Positions 62,637 to 64,000 of a stretch of DNA of 64,000 bases are shown here, piece after piece. The notes under the pieces are model-generated. The model made no database searches and was not told the origin of the DNA. It was given only the letters and a program-made list of their open reading frames with translations. The first letter of the stretch is position 1; every line of letters begins with the position of its first letter. The position numbers and the translations under genes were made by a program. The DNA comes from Helicobacter sp. MIT 05-5294. GTDB lineage: Bacteria; Campylobacterota; Campylobacteria; Campylobacterales; Helicobacteraceae. Location: contig NZ_JRPA02000001.1 of the NCBI RefSeq assembly GCF_000765675.1, positions 124,001 through 188,000 on the forward strand. The letters are read 5' to 3'.

Positions 62637-63428
62637 TTAATCCCCCAAAAGTCCTTTAGTAAAGGCGCAGAGTTTATCGGCAATCTCGTTTAGTGTTGTC
62701 TCGCCTTTCTCATCAGTTTTTCTGCTAATTTCTCCGATATAGCGCACAAAGGCACTTCCGACAATCGCGATTGGCACGATTCCGCGCAACGCGTCAATTT
62801 GTGCTTTGCTTTGGATTCCAAACCCTAGCGCAATGGGCTTTTGGCAATGTTTCTTGACGACTTTAAGATACTTCATCAACGATTCATCAATCTTTGTGGT
62901 ATCGCCTGTGATTCCATTACGCGCGACGACATAGACAAACGAACCACTCGCATTACTTAGCTTTTCCATGCGTTTAGGCTTGGTTTGTGGCGCAATTAAC
63001 GCAATGTTTTCCAAGCCCACTTTTCTTGCTTTTGAAAATAGTTTTTCATCGTGATTTAACGACAAATCCGGCACAATTAACCCATAAACCCCGCAATCCT
63101 TAGCTTTTTGTAAAAACTTCTCCAAACCATAACAAAACAAAATGTTCCCATAAGTCATAATGAGCAATCGGGTTGTGATTCCATTTTGTGCGAATTTGCG
63201 CTGTAATTGCGCGATAAACTCAAACCCTAAATCTGTGTTGAATCCCTTAGCAAGAGAGATTTCACACGCATTTGCAATCGCGATTCCATCGGCATTTGGG
63301 TCAGAAAATGGAAATTGCACTTCTAGTAACTCCGCCCCGCCCTGTGCGATTCCAAACGCCGCTTCTAAGCTTTCTTCAAAGCTAGGAAACCCTGCGACAA
63401 TATGCCCCATTAAAGCAATTTTTTCCAT
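62637..63428 (-). CDS. trpA: Tryptophan synthase alpha subunit
   Basis: 263 residues, start ATG 63428 with AGGAATC upstream; the longer frame overlaps trpB and is not used. HIVAGFPSFEESLEAAF and LLEVQFPFSDPNADGIAI place the catalytic Glu and Asp; LLIMTYGNILFCYGL and VYVVARNGITGDT follow the family. Cleaves indole-glycerol phosphate to indole for TrpB. 11 bp after trpB in the same operon. Confidence 0.94.
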   Translation of the reverse strand: MEKIALMGHIVAGFPSFEESLEAAFGIAQGGAELLEVQFPFSDPNADGIAIANACEISLAKGFNTDLGFEFIAQLQRKFAQNGITTRLLIMTYGNILFCYGLEKFLQKAKDCGVYGLIVPDLSLNHDEKLFSKARKVGLENIALIAPQTKPKRMEKLSNASGSFVYVVARNGITGDTTKIDESLMKYLKVVKKHCQKPIALGFGIQSKAQIDALRGIVPIAIVGSAFVRYIGEISRKTDEKGETTLNEIADKLCAFTKGLLGD

Positions 63429-63439
63429 TTCAGATTCCT

Positions 63440-64000
63440 TTAGTTTTGCTTTGTGTGATGGTTTTGCATTTCTTCTATTTCTCGTGTGAGAAACTCTTTC
63501 CAACGCTCTTTTTGCAGTGCTTTTGCAGTGATGAAAATATCTTTGTCTCCGCGTCCTGAAATATTGACAAGAATTTTTTGCCCCTTAACGCTTTTGGCGA
63601 TTTTCAAAGCCCCAGCTAATGCGTGGCTTGATTCCAAAGCGGCGAGGATTCCTTCAGTTTTGGCAAAAAACTGCATAGCCTCTAATGCTTCGCTATCTAA
63701 CGCGCTTAAAAACTCTACGCGCCCAATTTCCTTTAAATGTGCTAATTGAGGACCAACCCCTGCATAATCAAGCCCCGCAGAGATGGAGTAGGTTTCTAGC
63801 AAGTTGCCATATTTATCGCTTAAAAATAGGCTTTTGTAGCCTTGTGCAATGCAAAGATGCGCGTTTGGATTGTCCATACGCGCGGCATTTTCTCCGATTC
63901 CTTTGCCTCTCCCTCCGGCTTCTACACCAATTAATCGCACGGAGCTTTTTAGGTAATGGCTAAAGAATCCTAAAGAGTTGCTCCCACCACCAACACACGC
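63440..64000 (-). CDS. trpB: Tryptophan synthase beta subunit, C-terminal part (5' end outside window)
   Basis: The frame is open to the window edge, about 186 residues of the C-terminal half. ACVGGGSNSLGFF carries the phosphate-binding glycines of the PLP cofactor; LIGVEAGGRGK, YSISAGLDYAGVGPQLAHL, the SDSEALEAMQ-type helix and SSHALAGALKIA then SGRGDKDIF are all standard TrpB. The Lys of the Schiff base is upstream of the window. Complete tail; no lesion. Confidence 0.95.
   Translation of the reverse strand, partial: ACVGGGSNSLGFFSHYLKSSVRLIGVEAGGRGKGIGENAARMDNPNAHLCIAQGYKSLFLSDKYGNLLETYSISAGLDYAGVGPQLAHLKEIGRVEFLSALDSEALEAMQFFAKTEGILAALESSHALAGALKIAKSVKGQKILVNISGRGDKDIFITAKALQKERWKEFLTREIEEMQNHHTKQN

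Overview
The window is 64 kb of a low-GC (roughly 38%) genome from the Campylobacterota, most likely an enterohepatic Helicobacter of the H. canadensis / H. pullorum type. The evidence is gene order and protein sequence. It has the Campylobacter-like order fbp - small Cys protein - metG, the Helicobacter-like order DHH protein - flhA - rpsO and fliQ - murB, a pgl N-glycan set, a livKHMGF transporter, a homolog of the sigma28-dependent Cj0977/HP0420 protein, long poly-G contingency tracts and frequent TTG starts. The species name is inference.

Layout. 1-6.5 kb: end of recG, a decayed HlyD-like gene, and a minus-strand operon fbp - Cys protein - metG - Mur-like protein - NifX-like protein, divergent from rpe. 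6.9-12.4 kb: a five-gene branched-chain amino acid ABC transporter and a YceI protein. 12.7-16.3 kb: the translation/export operon ffh-rpsP-khpA-rimM-trmD-rplS. 16.5-18.3 kb: a PAS protein and membrane chemoreceptor pair resembling CetB/CetA energy taxis. 18.5-23.1 kb: a FUSC membrane protein, tpiA, fabI, fliQ, murB and a flavin-binding protein. 23.3-32.3 kb: a glycosyltransferase, purN, a DHH phosphoesterase, flhA, rpsO, a Crp/Fnr regulator, an MBL hydrolase and a dGTPase-like HD protein.

32.3-34.9 kb is a patch of gene decay, including a gene broken by an exact 256-bp tandem duplication. 35-43.8 kb holds surface-glycan genes: a GT4 enzyme, pglF, pglE, pglD and a natural fusion of a PglA-like glycosyltransferase to a PglC-like phosphoglycosyl transferase. 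A Crp/Fnr regulator, a small lipoprotein and cmoB lie among them. 43.9-56.6 kb: the Cj0977-like gene behind a good sigma28 promoter, a PHP phosphatase, the selenocysteine tRNA gene, a very long FtsK, tig-clpP-(degenerate GGDEF)-def, a Kef-type antiporter and a PLP enzyme. 57-62.4 kb is a phase-variable surface-sugar locus with G12, G14 and G12 tracts: a broken sugar-transferase-type gene, two CMP-sugar synthetase-like genes and a zinc-ribbon methyltransferase. The window closes with trpA and the end of trpB on the minus strand.

Themes. (1) Housekeeping genes are intact, while almost every lesion lies in accessory surface or secreted-protein genes. (2) A family of degenerate 100-300 bp intergenic repeats sits mostly between convergent genes. 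(3) The pentamer GAATC/GATTC is strikingly common. (4) The most testable new points are the poly-G switch that can add a 106-residue tail to a CMP-sugar synthetase, ending exactly on the next start codon; the GT-PGT fusion; the duplicated four-cysteine module protein; and the catalytically degenerate GGDEF protein inserted between clpP and def.
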